Made by a program: the position numbers and the translations under genes
Origin: Marinomonas sp. IMCC 4694
GTDB taxonomy: Bacteria > Pseudomonadota > Gammaproteobacteria > Pseudomonadales > Marinomonadaceae
Assembly (NCBI RefSeq): GCF_008122525.1
Contig: NZ_VSRV01000001.1
Location: 930,001-994,000, forward strand
Reading direction: 5' to 3'
Length of the DNA: 64,000 bases
In this document: positions 39,022-48,083 of the stretch, one piece after another
How positions within the stretch are numbered: position 1 is the first letter of the stretch
Layout: every line of letters begins with the position of its first letter
The notes under the pieces: generated by a model
What the model was told of the DNA's origin: nothing
Seen by the model: the letters and a program-made list of their open reading frames with translations, nothing else
Database searches by the model: none

Positions 39022-40112
39022 ACACAGATTGGCAATACGCCTGGTCAAAACCCAGTGTTACGGGAGATCTTAAAACCCATGCGCAAGATTTTTACGTAGA
39101 AGAGCAGCTTGGCTTTGAACCAGATGGACGAGGTGAATTCTGTTTTGTTTTCATTGAAAAGCAGGGCGTGAATACCGATTTTCTTGCTAAGCGTTTAGCT
39201 CAAGTCGCGGGAATAGATGCCAATAAAGTGACGTACAGTGGCGCGAAAGATCGCCATGCGTGTACGCGTCAGTGGTTTTGTTTGCATGTGTTGAATAAAG
39301 AGCCGGATTTATCCAGTATACAAGAGGCGTTTAGAGAGCCAGAAACGGTGAGAGTGGTGGCGCAACTACGCCATTCGAAAAAGTTGCGTACAGGGACACA
39401 TTTAGCAAACCGTTTTGTTATTCGTCTACGGAATATCTCTGGAGACCTAGACGAGTTGGAAGGCCGTTTGAACCTCATTAAGCAGGCCGGCGTGCCCAAC
39501 TATTACGGTCCGCAGCGTTTTGGCATAAACGGTAATAATTTGCACAACGGCAAGGCTCTGGTGCTGAAAGGGCGGCAAAGTCGCCGCAAGTTATCAAAGA
39601 CAGAATCCTTTTGGTTATCGGCGATTCGTTCCTGGTGTTTCAACGAAGCGTTGAGTGATCAGGTGGAGAATGGCATGTGGATGCGTTTGTGTGATGGAGA
39701 CATTGCGCAATTTCAACACAACAGTGAACAGTTCCGCGTTAAAGAGATGAGTGCATTGATGCATCTTAATGTAATAAATGGTGAGATCAGCCCAGTATTG
39801 CCGCTGATCAGTCTCGGTTGGGAAGCGGGGACGGGCGCCCAGCGTGAGTCTGCCATTAAAGCGTCTTTGTCTGGCTGTATGGACATCGTTGATGCCTTAA
39901 TTGCGTTTGATCTTTCTCGTGATAGTCGTCTTGCGCGTCTGGTTCCCATGAACATGGCGTGGGAATTGCTAACGGACAATAAAGAGAACGCACAATTAAT
40001 CGTTGAGTTCTCGTTAACAAAAGGGTGTTTTGCGACCAGTATTTTACGCGAAATGATCGATTTCACCGATAAGTCAGCAGAGAAATCAAATGAGAGTACT
40101 GATCGCGAATGA
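39018..40112 (+). CDS. truD: tRNA pseudouridine(13) synthase TruD
   Basis: 364 residues. It isomerises U13 of tRNA-Glu. The catalytic Asp is D78 in [24 protein letters not shown] and GKALVLKGR are other family motifs. It overlaps ispF upstream and surE downstream (by 23 bases), indicating a tightly packed operon. Confidence 0.95.
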   Translation: MNTDWQYAWSKPSVTGDLKTHAQDFYVEEQLGFEPDGRGEFCFVFIEKQGVNTDFLAKRLAQVAGIDANKVTYSGAKDRHACTRQWFCLHVLNKEPDLSSIQEAFREPETVRVVAQLRHSKKLRTGTHLANRFVIRLRNISGDLDELEGRLNLIKQAGVPNYYGPQRFGINGNNLHNGKALVLKGRQSRRKLSKTESFWLSAIRSWCFNEALSDQVENGMWMRLCDGDIAQFQHNSEQFRVKEMSALMHLNVINGEISPVLPLISLGWEAGTGAQRESAIKASLSGCMDIVDALIAFDLSRDSRLARLVPMNMAWELLTDNKENAQLIVEFSLTKGCFATSILREMIDFTDKSAEKSNESTDRE

Positions 40113-40836
40113 CGACGGTCTGAACGCTGTCGGTATACAGGTTCTTACCCAACGATTAGCCCAGGAATACGACGTATTGGTCGTTGCCCCTGATCGCGAT
40201 CGCAGTGGGGCGAGCAATTCGTTGACTTTAACTCGTCCATTGCAGCCGATCAAAGTGGCAGAAAATCGATACAGAGTGGACGGTACGCCGACAGATTGTG
40301 TTCATTTAGCTTTATCTGGGATGGTTGATGGTGAGGTGGATATCGTGGTATCGGGCATTAATCATGGCGCCAATTTAGGTGACGATGTGATTTATTCCGG
40401 CACCGTTGCCGCGGCCATGGAAGCACGACATCTTGGCCGTCCTGCTTTTGCTGTGTCTTTGGTGGGAGGGGAACATTTCGACACAGCGGCTCAAGTTATG
40501 GTTCGATTGCTAAAAAACACCTCTTATCTTACGCTGCCAGCAGGCATTGTATTGAACGTCAATGTACCTGATGTGCCCTACGAGCAAATTAAAGGCATCC
40601 AGGTGACACGGCTAGGCTATCGACACAAGGCGCAAGCGCCTATGCCAGCCCAACACCCTAAGGGCATACCGAGCTTTTGGGTGGGCGCTTTATCTGAGCC
40701 TCATGATGTTTCTGAAGGAACGGACTTTTGCGCGATCAAAGACGGTTATGTTTCTATTACGCCGATTCATTCTGACATGACATGCTATGAGGCGGCCTCT
40801 CCCCTTGATCGATGGACGAGTACACTCCTCTTATGA
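40090..40836 (+). CDS. surE: 5'/3'-nucleotidase SurE
   Basis: 248 residues. It is a metal-dependent nucleoside monophosphate phosphatase important in stationary phase. The N-terminus has [13 protein letters not shown] (D8/D9 metal site); SGASNSLTLTRPL and SGINHGANLGDDVIYSGTV are conserved. Part of the surE-pcm-nlpD-rpoS block. Its ATG lies within the truD end. Confidence 0.95.
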   Translation: MRVLIANDDGLNAVGIQVLTQRLAQEYDVLVVAPDRDRSGASNSLTLTRPLQPIKVAENRYRVDGTPTDCVHLALSGMVDGEVDIVVSGINHGANLGDDVIYSGTVAAAMEARHLGRPAFAVSLVGGEHFDTAAQVMVRLLKNTSYLTLPAGIVLNVNVPDVPYEQIKGIQVTRLGYRHKAQAPMPAQHPKGIPSFWVGALSEPHDVSEGTDFCAIKDGYVSITPIHSDMTCYEAASPLDRWTSTLLL

Positions 40837-41495
40837 ACCATACTCTGAATGGGCTCGTGACACACACTGAGCCGAAAGCATCTAAAATGGTGAATCAACT
40901 GAGAGAGCAAGGTATTTCACATGAGGCATTGCTTACTTTGATGGCGACCATACCACGCCATGAATTTGTCGAATCGGCTTTTTCTCACTTGGCGTATTCT
41001 GCCACCTCTCTTCCTATTGGGCGAAACCAAACCATCAGTCAGCCTTTAACCGTGGCAAGAATGACGCAATGGCTGCTGTCTTATGCAAGGCTCGGTCGTG
41101 TTTTAGAAGTAGGAACGGGATCCGGTTATCAAACAAGGATTTTGGCGCATTTTTTTAATAAAGTGCACACTATAGAGCGTCATCGTCCTTTGTATTTACA
41201 AGCGAAAAACCGCCTCGCTTCGATGGGGGTAAACAATGTGGAGTGCTTATTTGGTGATGGGCAAGCGGGTTGGCCTCAGAAAATAGAAATGGACGCTGTG
41301 ATTATTACGGCGATGGCGAGTAAAATCCCCCTCGCTTTGACCGAGTGCTTAAAGCCACAAGGTATTTTGATTATGCCGATTGATCAACCGAGTCCGCAGA
41401 TTGGCTGCTGGCGTAAAGAAGGCGATCGATGGAAGTGTCTAGGCACAGAACCTGCGAATTTTGTCCCCTTATTAGAAGGAATTGAACATGCCTAG
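40833..41495 (+). CDS. pcm: Protein-L-isoaspartate O-methyltransferase
   Basis: 220 residues from the ATG at 40833, which overlaps the surE TGA (ATGA); a start 7 codons upstream is possible but less likely. It repairs isoaspartyl residues using S-adenosylmethionine. The SAM motif is VLEVGTGSGYQTRILAHF, with FGDGQAGWP and the post-motif VIITAMASKIP. The PIGRNQTISQP segment is the substrate loop. Confidence 0.94.
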   Translation: MNHTLNGLVTHTEPKASKMVNQLREQGISHEALLTLMATIPRHEFVESAFSHLAYSATSLPIGRNQTISQPLTVARMTQWLLSYARLGRVLEVGTGSGYQTRILAHFFNKVHTIERHRPLYLQAKNRLASMGVNNVECLFGDGQAGWPQKIEMDAVIITAMASKIPLALTECLKPQGILIMPIDQPSPQIGCWRKEGDRWKCLGTEPANFVPLLEGIEHA

Positions 41496-42417
41496 CTGGC
41501 TAAAAATATATTTAAGCGGTGTTTTAATGGGCGCCGCTGATGTGGTGCCGGGTGTTTCTGGGGGAACTATTGCCTTTATTTTAGGCGTGTACGATCGTCT
41601 CATTACTGCCTTGAGTGGTGTCAATCAAGCCAGCCTGCGTATGTTGTTACGCGGCGATTTTAAATCACTATGGCGTCACTTTGATGGGGCTCTTTTATTG
41701 CCTTTGGGGGCAGGTGTTGTTACCAGTATTGTGACCATCGCAGGGCTAATTACGCATTTATTGGCAGTTTATCCCTTATATCTATGGAGTGTCTTTTTTG
41801 GTCTTATTTTGGCTTCGGCGTATTTTCTCATTCATCAAATACACGGTTTTTCAGTGCGTCATTTGGGCATGTTAGTCGTCGGGGTTGCGTTCGGTGCTGG
41901 CGTCTCTTTGTTGGTCCCCACTCAGTTAGATACGTCTTTATTAATGGTGTTTTGCTCTGGCATGGTGGCTATTTGCGCGATGATTTTGCCAGGTATTTCG
42001 GGCAGCTTTTTATTGCTGATGATGGGAATGTATGGGTTTATTTTGTCGGCGGTTAAGAGCGCAGATATTCTTATTATAGCTGTTTTTTCTATGGGAGCTT
42101 TAATAGGCTTGCTCAGTTTCTCTAAGTTGCTCAATTACTTATTGCATCACGTACGCTCGATGACGTTATCATTGCTCACTGGGGTAATGTTAGGAGCATT
42201 GGTAAAAGTATGGCCTTGGAAGGTGACCGAAACGTGGAGCGTTATTGGTGATAAAAAAATAGCAATGCAGGAGCATTTAGTGTTGCCATGGCAGTTTGTT
42301 GATTATTATTGGCCTACGGACTTTTTGTTACCACTTGTATTTGTTTGTATGGGTTTCATGAGTGTTTTCCTTATTTCTTACGCATTTTTACAAAATAATA
42401 CAAATAATGCCCGTTGA
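41488..42417 (+). CDS. DUF368 membrane protein, PopT-like polyprenyl-phosphate translocase family
   Basis: 309 residues from the ATG at 41488 (AGAAGGA upstream; a TTG two codons earlier is less likely). Eight or more hydrophobic segments. It has the two inverted DUF368 motifs: DVVPGVSGGTIAFILGVY (about 18-35) and MILPGISGSFLLLMMGMY (about 166-183). DUF368 proteins were recently shown to move undecaprenyl phosphate across the inner membrane. It overlaps pcm by 8 bases, so translation is probably coupled. The assignment to that activity is by family. Confidence 0.85.
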   Translation: MPSWLKIYLSGVLMGAADVVPGVSGGTIAFILGVYDRLITALSGVNQASLRMLLRGDFKSLWRHFDGALLLPLGAGVVTSIVTIAGLITHLLAVYPLYLWSVFFGLILASAYFLIHQIHGFSVRHLGMLVVGVAFGAGVSLLVPTQLDTSLLMVFCSGMVAICAMILPGISGSFLLLMMGMYGFILSAVKSADILIIAVFSMGALIGLLSFSKLLNYLLHHVRSMTLSLLTGVMLGALVKVWPWKVTETWSVIGDKKIAMQEHLVLPWQFVDYYWPTDFLLPLVFVCMGFMSVFLISYAFLQNNTNNAR

Positions 42418-42466
42418 ATTAAATCGTATGTTGAGGTAACACCTTATTTTTTTCTGCGCTCGTGGA

Positions 42467-43303
42467 ATGTTTCCTTTATTAGTGCTAACTCGTGCTGTCA
42501 GCGGGCTGGTCGTTTTGTGCTTTCTGTTGTCTGGGTGCTCTTATGAGGTACTTCATTATTCAGCAAAAAACAATCGTACTTATGCGTCCAATAATGCCAG
42601 TGTTTCCTCCGTACCCGCGTCTGGAATTCATCGCGTTGAAAGCGGCGAAACCTTGTTTTCTATCGCTTTTAGATATGGATTAGACTATCGCGAGTTAGCC
42701 CAAGCAAATCGTATTGATTCCCCCTATGTTATCTACCCTAAACAAAAAATTCGTCTTGATGTTACGGGTAATCCCCCCGTGAAAGTGGCTAATAATACGA
42801 GCACACCGGCGTCTGCGTCGGCTAGAGCTGCAACAGAAATACCCATGAAAATCGTGCCACCAAAACCCATTGCTACGACAAAAGAAGCTAAAAAAATAGC
42901 TAAAAGCGACGTGAAAGACGAGAAAATAGCCAGTGGATGGTCGTGGCCAGTTAATGGTACGGTGACTAGGGGCTTTTCAAATGCCGGTGTAAGTAGTAAA
43001 GGTATAGACATAAAAGCGCCGCAAGGTGAATTGGTAAAGGCGGCGGCTGATGGAACGGTTGTCTACGCGGGAAGTGGCCTTATTGGCTATGGAAATTTAG
43101 TGATTGTTAAGCACAATGACGTGTATTTAAGTGCGTATGCGTACAACGAAAGGATTTTAGTTAAAGAACAACAAAATGTAAGAATGGGCGATTCGCTTGC
43201 TGTAATTGGTGGTAAGGGAGAAGAAAGGCCATTACTGCACTTTGAGGTGCGACGTGATGGGCAACCAATTGATCCGCTAGATGTTTTACCCAAAATCAAA
43301 TAA
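42467..43303 (+). CDS. nlpD: NlpD-like lipoprotein with LysM and degenerate LytM domain
   Basis: 278 residues. A lipoprotein signal ends at LLSGCS, lipid Cys about residue 24. A LysM domain (about 52-98) binds peptidoglycan. A Ser/Ala/Lys-rich linker precedes a LytM/M23 domain (about 175-275). The zinc-ligand positions are lost (SKGIDIKAP for HxGxD and SAYAYNE for the HxH region), so it should be an amidase activator, like NlpD for AmiC. It is 49 bases after the DUF368 gene and 28 bases before rpoS. An rpoS promoter is usually found inside nlpD in relatives. Confidence 0.93.
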   Translation: MFPLLVLTRAVSGLVVLCFLLSGCSYEVLHYSAKNNRTYASNNASVSSVPASGIHRVESGETLFSIAFRYGLDYRELAQANRIDSPYVIYPKQKIRLDVTGNPPVKVANNTSTPASASARAATEIPMKIVPPKPIATTKEAKKIAKSDVKDEKIASGWSWPVNGTVTRGFSNAGVSSKGIDIKAPQGELVKAAADGTVVYAGSGLIGYGNLVIVKHNDVYLSAYAYNERILVKEQQNVRMGDSLAVIGGKGEERPLLHFEVRRDGQPIDPLDVLPKIK

Positions 43304-43331
43304 ACGTACTACACGTTTGTAAGGAGGGGAC

Positions 43332-44348
43332 ATGAAGTTAGCAAACACGGACAATGAAGCCGTCCATGCCTTGAGAGAAAAGGCAAAAAAGGACGATTTT
43401 GAACTTGATACGCTTGAGGATTTACCAAGTGATGAGGCATCGACCGATGAGGAGTTTGAGTCTGCCGTGATGGCTCGGTATGCCGAACCAGAGAAAAATC
43501 GTCACCTTGATGTGACTCAGCTTTATCTAAGTGAAATTGGTTTTTCTCCGTTATTGAGCGCCGAAGAAGAGGTGTATTTTTCTCGACTTTCGTTAAAAGG
43601 CGACGAGAAAGCGCGTAAGCGCATGATAGAAAGTAATTTGCGCTTAGTCGTTAAAATTTCTCGTCGTTATTTGAATCGTGGCCTTTCATTGCTTGATTTA
43701 ATTGAAGAAGGCAATTTGGGTTTGATTCGGGCGGTTGAAAAGTTTGACCCTGAGCGAGGGTTTCGTTTTTCAACTTACGCAACGTGGTGGATACGACAAA
43801 CCATTGAACGTGCCATTATGAACCAAACGCGTACCATACGTTTACCCATTCATGTGGTAAAAGAATTAAATATATATTTGCGGGCAGCCCGTGAGCTTGC
43901 TCATAGATTAGACCATGAACCCAGTGCAGAAGAAATTGCCGATATGCTGGATTGCCCTTTAAAAGATGTGCAAAAAATGCTCGGTCTTAATGAAAGAGTC
44001 AGCTCGATAGATGCCACATTTGGCGGTGAAAACAACGATAAAAGTTTGGTTGAAGTATTGGCGGACAGCCTTCATCAGGGGCCGGAAGCTGATCGTCAGG
44101 ATGGCGACGTTCTGCAAAATATAGAGCTGTGGCTGGACGACTTGAGTGAAAAGCAACGAGACGTAATTATACGCCGTTTTGGGTTGCGTGGTCACGAAGC
44201 CAGTACCCTAGAGCGTGTTGGTGCTGAGATTGGTTTGACGCGTGAGCGTGTTCGTCAAATTCAGGTGGAAGCACTGCGCAAGATGCGTTTAATTATGGAT
44301 AAAGAAGGTTTATGTCTAGACGATGTTATTCAATTTGATGAGCGATGA
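43332..44348 (+). CDS. rpoS: RNA polymerase sigma factor RpoS
   Basis: 338 residues, family length. It directs general stress and stationary-phase transcription. Region 1.2-2: [20 protein letters not shown] and [57 protein letters not shown]; region 3: [14 protein letters not shown]; region 4.2: [29 protein letters not shown] strong AAGGAGG ribosome site precedes the ATG. It follows nlpD, as in most gammaproteobacteria. Confidence 0.98.
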   Translation: MKLANTDNEAVHALREKAKKDDFELDTLEDLPSDEASTDEEFESAVMARYAEPEKNRHLDVTQLYLSEIGFSPLLSAEEEVYFSRLSLKGDEKARKRMIESNLRLVVKISRRYLNRGLSLLDLIEEGNLGLIRAVEKFDPERGFRFSTYATWWIRQTIERAIMNQTRTIRLPIHVVKELNIYLRAARELAHRLDHEPSAEEIADMLDCPLKDVQKMLGLNERVSSIDATFGGENNDKSLVEVLADSLHQGPEADRQDGDVLQNIELWLDDLSEKQRDVIIRRFGLRGHEASTLERVGAEIGLTRERVRQIQVEALRKMRLIMDKEGLCLDDVIQFDER

Positions 44349-44423
44349 TGACGAGTCCGCTGTGAACGATATGGCACTCATCTATTGAATATAACGGATC
44401 TCTTCCAGTAAAGTGCGATTAAA

Positions 44424-44456
44424 CTACCCACTCTGATTATTGTGGGTATTTTTTTG
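44424..44456 (+). terminator. Rho-independent terminator after rpoS
   Basis: TACCCAC (44425-44431) pairs with GTGGGTA (44442-44448), then a T-run. It lies 75 bases after the rpoS stop and in front of the convergent sensor gene. Confidence 0.85.
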
Positions 44457-44496
44457 TTAAAAATGAGCCATTAAACCTTGTCCATGTTTTTGTGGT

Positions 44497-45921
44497 TTAT
44501 TCTGATCCGACAATGCTGGTGATCTGCTTGTGTATTTGCTGGTTGTATTTCTCTGACATGCCTTTTACCTCATAAGCGAGGATTTCATGATGCTCTTCGT
44601 CCTCGATTATTTCTGGCAGACCGGTGAAAACACGATTTTGAATGTGTGACAAGGTGAAAATCTCATCACTAATCACTAATTTATTCATGCTATGGGACCG
44701 GCTTAAGCAATGAATGTCTTTCAATAGGGTTTCAATTTGATCGGCCTTAAAATTGTTCTCTGAGAGCATCTGTGCAACCTGTGCATTGCCCTGATGAAGG
44801 CCTAAATGGAAATTAAGCACTGGGATGTCAACATAGAGATCATTTTTAAGCAGTGTCTCAACCAAGCCTAAAAAGAGCTGGGCGGTACTGACGGCATTGA
44901 TGTAAAGGTTGTCTTCGCATGTTTTTGCACCGAATAAAACGATCACAGAATCTTTTTTATACTGATGAACCTGCCCCAAATACAGCTCACTGGCCTGAAA
45001 AATTGCGCGATAAATGGGGGTTAATAAGTTAGACACTTGCAGTGGTGTCATGTCGTTGTGCCATTCGTCTAAATTACGAATATCAAAATACAGAACACAA
45101 CTGCGTTGTTTGGATTCTTCAAAGATAGCCTCAAAGTTGATTTCAAATTGAGGTTTCGACAGATGCGTCAGGTTTTCATCTCTGATTTCGGCGTTTGCTT
45201 TCTCAATTTCTTTCGGCTGCGTTTGCGATTGTACGACGTGTACCGCATCGAACAGCGTGTGCATTTCTCGGTAGGCCGGTGTTGGTAGCGTACTTAAATG
45301 GCGGCCCTTGCTGAATTCAATCAGTGCTGACGAAGCGTCGTTAATGGGCAAGAATAGCCATTTTGTGATGATATTAATCAGTAATAACGCAATGGTTAAA
45401 AGAAAAATAGCAACCCCAATGAGTAAATTATTAAGGTGTTGAAGTGTGGCTTGAGCCGGTGTTTTGTCCAATGTAATTAATACATGACCGACGACTTCAT
45501 CGCGAAATTTTATACTCGAACTGTAAACGCTGCGAACATCGCTGGGGCGGAAGTCTTGCTCAGACTGCATGCCGGAGTGACTACTGTCTGCTTCGGCAAG
45601 CAATTCATCTTTTTTGTTGTAGACGCGAGCGCTTAAGATATTGTCATCAACCACGAGTCGATTTAGCAATACATTGAGGCTTAATAGATCATTATTAAGA
45701 ATAGACTGTGTTGCATTAAAAGCCGCTTGTGTTGCCAAACTACTGCCTAATACCTCTGTTTGCTGTGAAAGGTAACTTCCTAGGGCATGAGTCATCGTGT
45801 ACCAAAAGATACAGACGGTTAGTATCATTAATGAGAGAAATGTCAGCATAGTGACCGAAGAGGCGCTGAGTTTATGGCGTATAAACAATGAAAGAGCCTT
45901 CATTTTTGATTGGGTGTCCAT
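44497..45921 (-). CDS. AhpA/YtjB (Smp)-like membrane sensor with divergent class III cyclase-like C-terminus
   Basis: 474 residues (an in-frame ATG six codons in is also possible). Membrane helices at about 23-43 and 165-190 enclose a periplasmic domain of some 120 residues, followed by a HAMP-like region (about 188-230). Residues 275-470 resemble an adenylate/guanylate cyclase domain: VLYFDIRNLDEW (metal Asp D280), KKDSVIVLFG (Asp D324) and FHLGLHQGNAQVAQML, the usual IHxGxVxxGxxG position. The later adenine- and transition-state-binding residues do not match the consensus, so catalysis is doubtful. It is divergent from serB, as smp/ytjB is in E. coli, supporting the family call. Confidence 0.72.
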   Translation of the reverse strand: MDTQSKMKALSLFIRHKLSASSVTMLTFLSLMILTVCIFWYTMTHALGSYLSQQTEVLGSSLATQAAFNATQSILNNDLLSLNVLLNRLVVDDNILSARVYNKKDELLAEADSSHSGMQSEQDFRPSDVRSVYSSSIKFRDEVVGHVLITLDKTPAQATLQHLNNLLIGVAIFLLTIALLLINIITKWLFLPINDASSALIEFSKGRHLSTLPTPAYREMHTLFDAVHVVQSQTQPKEIEKANAEIRDENLTHLSKPQFEINFEAIFEESKQRSCVLYFDIRNLDEWHNDMTPLQVSNLLTPIYRAIFQASELYLGQVHQYKKDSVIVLFGAKTCEDNLYINAVSTAQLFLGLVETLLKNDLYVDIPVLNFHLGLHQGNAQVAQMLSENNFKADQIETLLKDIHCLSRSHSMNKLVISDEIFTLSHIQNRVFTGLPEIIEDEEHHEILAYEVKGMSEKYNQQIHKQITSIVGSE

Positions 45922-46040
45922 TCATTTCCTTTGGAATTACAGTTACAGCAAGAACAAAAAATTAAGTACCTATAATATAACGGCCGTTTTCTGAATTCTT
46001 TAAAGTAGAACAGGTGCTTAGCGAAAAGAAAACGATTTGC

Positions 46041-46046
46041 TATAGT
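46041..46046 (+). promoter_or_regulatory. Likely -10 element of serB
   Basis: TATAGT lies 28 bases before the serB ATG. A poor -35 match (TTAGCG at 46018-46023) is 17 bases upstream. The divergent sensor gene starts 120 bases away. Confidence 0.5.
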
Positions 46047-46073
46047 AGGCGCATTATCGAATTAGGAGCTTTT

Positions 46074-46979
46074 ATGTCGGCCAGTATTACTCTTATAGGG
46101 GCGTTGAGTCCCGAATACCTGGATCAATTTATCACCTGGATGCACAAACACCGTTTGTCCGGAAAAAATCAGTGGTTATCTCACAATGCCAATCAAGTGT
46201 CGGTTGCACAAATCACACTCAATGACGTTGCTTGCGATGAAGCGGTAATCCGTACCGAATTGTTGGTGTTATCCAATGATACGGGTATTGACCATATTTA
46301 TCAGTCGACTCAGCTGGATATAAAGACGCCAGGTGTGGCCGTGTTTGATATGGATTCTACTCTGATCAAAGCGGAAGTGATGGACGAGTTAGCGGTTGAA
46401 GCCGGTATTGGTGAGCAAGTCGCAGCGGTCACGGCAAGTGCCATGCGTGGCGAGATCGATTTTGTTGAGAGCTTTCAGCAGCGTTTGGCTTTGCTTAATG
46501 GGCTCAGCAGCGACGTGATGGAGGGCGTATACCAGCGTATTCAGCCTATGGAAGGTATCGCAACACTGATGTCCGTATTGCATCATTATGGTTGGCATAC
46601 AGCGATTTTATCAGGCGGCTTTACTTATTTTGCAGACAAAGTACAGGCCGCCTATGGCATGACTGAAGTGCATGCCAATGTGCTAGAGATTAAGAATAAT
46701 GTGCTTACGGGCAAGTATCTAGGTGATATTGTGGATGGCGAGCGTAAAAAATGGCTACTGACACGCATTGTTGAGCAGCAACATGTGGCTTGGTCACAAA
46801 CGATTGCATGTGGTGATGGTGCGAACGATTTATTAATGCTGAACCACGCCGCCTTAGGCGTCGCTTTGCACGCTAAGCCATTGGTTAGAGAGCGGGCGCC
46901 GTGTCCGATGAACAACCTTGGATTAGAAGGTATTCTGTATTTGTTGGGTATGAGCTCGACAGACATTGCCGCCTTTTAG
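46074..46979 (+). CDS. serB: Phosphoserine phosphatase SerB
   Basis: 301 residues from the ATG at 46074, which has AGGAG 5 bases before; the longer frame from 46014 covers the promoter. SerB makes serine from phosphoserine. An N-terminal ACT-like region (about 1-85) is followed by the HAD domain: VFDMDSTLI (nucleophile Asp about 98), MRGEIDF, LSGGFTYFADKV and CGDGANDLLML. It is divergent from the AhpA/YtjB-like gene. Confidence 0.95.
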   Translation: MSASITLIGALSPEYLDQFITWMHKHRLSGKNQWLSHNANQVSVAQITLNDVACDEAVIRTELLVLSNDTGIDHIYQSTQLDIKTPGVAVFDMDSTLIKAEVMDELAVEAGIGEQVAAVTASAMRGEIDFVESFQQRLALLNGLSSDVMEGVYQRIQPMEGIATLMSVLHHYGWHTAILSGGFTYFADKVQAAYGMTEVHANVLEIKNNVLTGKYLGDIVDGERKKWLLTRIVEQQHVAWSQTIACGDGANDLLMLNHAALGVALHAKPLVRERAPCPMNNLGLEGILYLLGMSSTDIAAF

Positions 46980-47079
46980 TGTGGTGTTTTAGTCTGTTTT
47001 CTGGGATGGAGCGCTTAATTAACGGCCTAGACTGGTCTCTTGCTTATCGGATTACATAATAATTAGGGCGACCATTAAA

Positions 47080-47116
47080 AGCTTGTTATGATCCTTTGTT
47101 ATAACGATAACAAGCT
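47080..47116. repeat. Nested inverted repeats before the LysR gene, candidate operator
   Basis: AGCTTGTTAT (47080-47089) is exactly complementary to ATAACAAGCT (47107-47116). A second TTGTTAT at 47096-47102 pairs with ATAACAA (47107-47113) around AACG, and a GTTATAAC palindrome lies at 47098-47105. This dyad array just upstream of the likely start fits LysR-type autoregulation. Confidence 0.55.
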
Positions 47117-47132
47117 CTATAGAGGTGTTGTT

Positions 47133-48053
47133 TTGTCAGAGATCAAACTGTCCGATATTGATTTGAATTTGCTGTATATTTTTCAAGTTCTCATCGAAGA
47201 ATTAAATGTAACGAAGGCTGCAACGCGCTTGAATGTGTCTCAGCCTGCGGTCAGTCGTTCCTTGTCACGTTTGCGAGATGTGTTTGATGACCCCTTGTTT
47301 ATTCGAACCTCTCATGGATTGTCTGCAACCGCGAAAACGCAAAGCCTGTCTTCTATGTTATCTGATACGTTGAAAGGACTAGAGAGCTTAATCCAGCCCA
47401 CCGAATTTATTCCCCGAAGTAGTCAGCGTCGATTTATTCTTTCGACAACAGACTTTGGTACGTTAACGGTGTTGCCCAAAATATTAGATCAGTTTCGTCA
47501 GGCCGCTCCGAATGCCATTTTAGACGTAAAATCGTGGAACGAAGAGATGGTGGCTGAGCTAGATCATTCTGCGATTGATGTCGCCGTTGCGGTGTTGTCT
47601 AAAGAGCCGCCTCCGGGTATCAGAGCGTTACGTTTGAAAAGTGATCGTATGGTGTGCTTGGCTCGTAAAGGCCATTCTAGTATCGAGCAAACGCTCACAC
47701 TGGAGAACTATTTAGCCGCGTGCCATGTGCAGGTGGTGCTGGGGCGTAGAGAGTATTTTGCGGTGGATCGTGAGCTCGACAAAATGGGGCATAAGCGTCA
47801 TGTTTCAGTTCACTTGCCTAATTTTGTGCCTGCGGCTCGCGTGGTGATGGAAAGCGATTTATTGCTGACCGTGCCGAGGCTATTTGCTGAGGACATGGCG
47901 GGAACGGTTCCGGAAATCGCCGTTCATGAGTTACCTTTTGCTACCCGTGAATTTGATTATTCAATGATTTGGCATGAGCGTTTTCAGCATGACGCAGCGC
48001 ACCTTTGGTTTAGAGGCTTATTGAAACAAGCCTTCCTTGACGCATCGGTTTAA
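47133..48053 (+). CDS. LysR-family transcriptional regulator
   Basis: 306 residues from a TTG at 47133, 7 bases after AGAGG. The ATG at 47088 would put the inverted-repeat operator inside the gene and lacks a ribosome site. The N-terminal HTH is LNLLYIFQVLIEELNVTKAATRLNVSQPAVSRSLSRLRDVFDDPLFIR; a periplasmic-binding-like effector domain follows (about 90-300). By the DLNLL start it is like the LeuO/NodD group. No divergent target gene is present: serB upstream is co-oriented, and the moeA cluster is convergent. Target and ligand unknown. Confidence 0.85.
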   Translation: MSEIKLSDIDLNLLYIFQVLIEELNVTKAATRLNVSQPAVSRSLSRLRDVFDDPLFIRTSHGLSATAKTQSLSSMLSDTLKGLESLIQPTEFIPRSSQRRFILSTTDFGTLTVLPKILDQFRQAAPNAILDVKSWNEEMVAELDHSAIDVAVAVLSKEPPPGIRALRLKSDRMVCLARKGHSSIEQTLTLENYLAACHVQVVLGRREYFAVDRELDKMGHKRHVSVHLPNFVPAARVVMESDLLLTVPRLFAEDMAGTVPEIAVHELPFATREFDYSMIWHERFQHDAAHLWFRGLLKQAFLDASV

Positions 48054-48066
48054 TCGATGCGTCAAG
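48036..48066. repeat. Perfect 12-bp hairpin enclosing the LysR stop codon
   Basis: CTTGACGCATCG (48036-48047) and CGATGCGTCAAG (48055-48066) pair perfectly; the loop GTTTAAT contains the TAA stop. There is no T-run on either strand. It separates the convergent LysR and moeA genes and may act as a transcription barrier or message 3' end. Confidence 0.65.
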
Positions 48067-48083
48067 CATAAATCGCTTGCATA

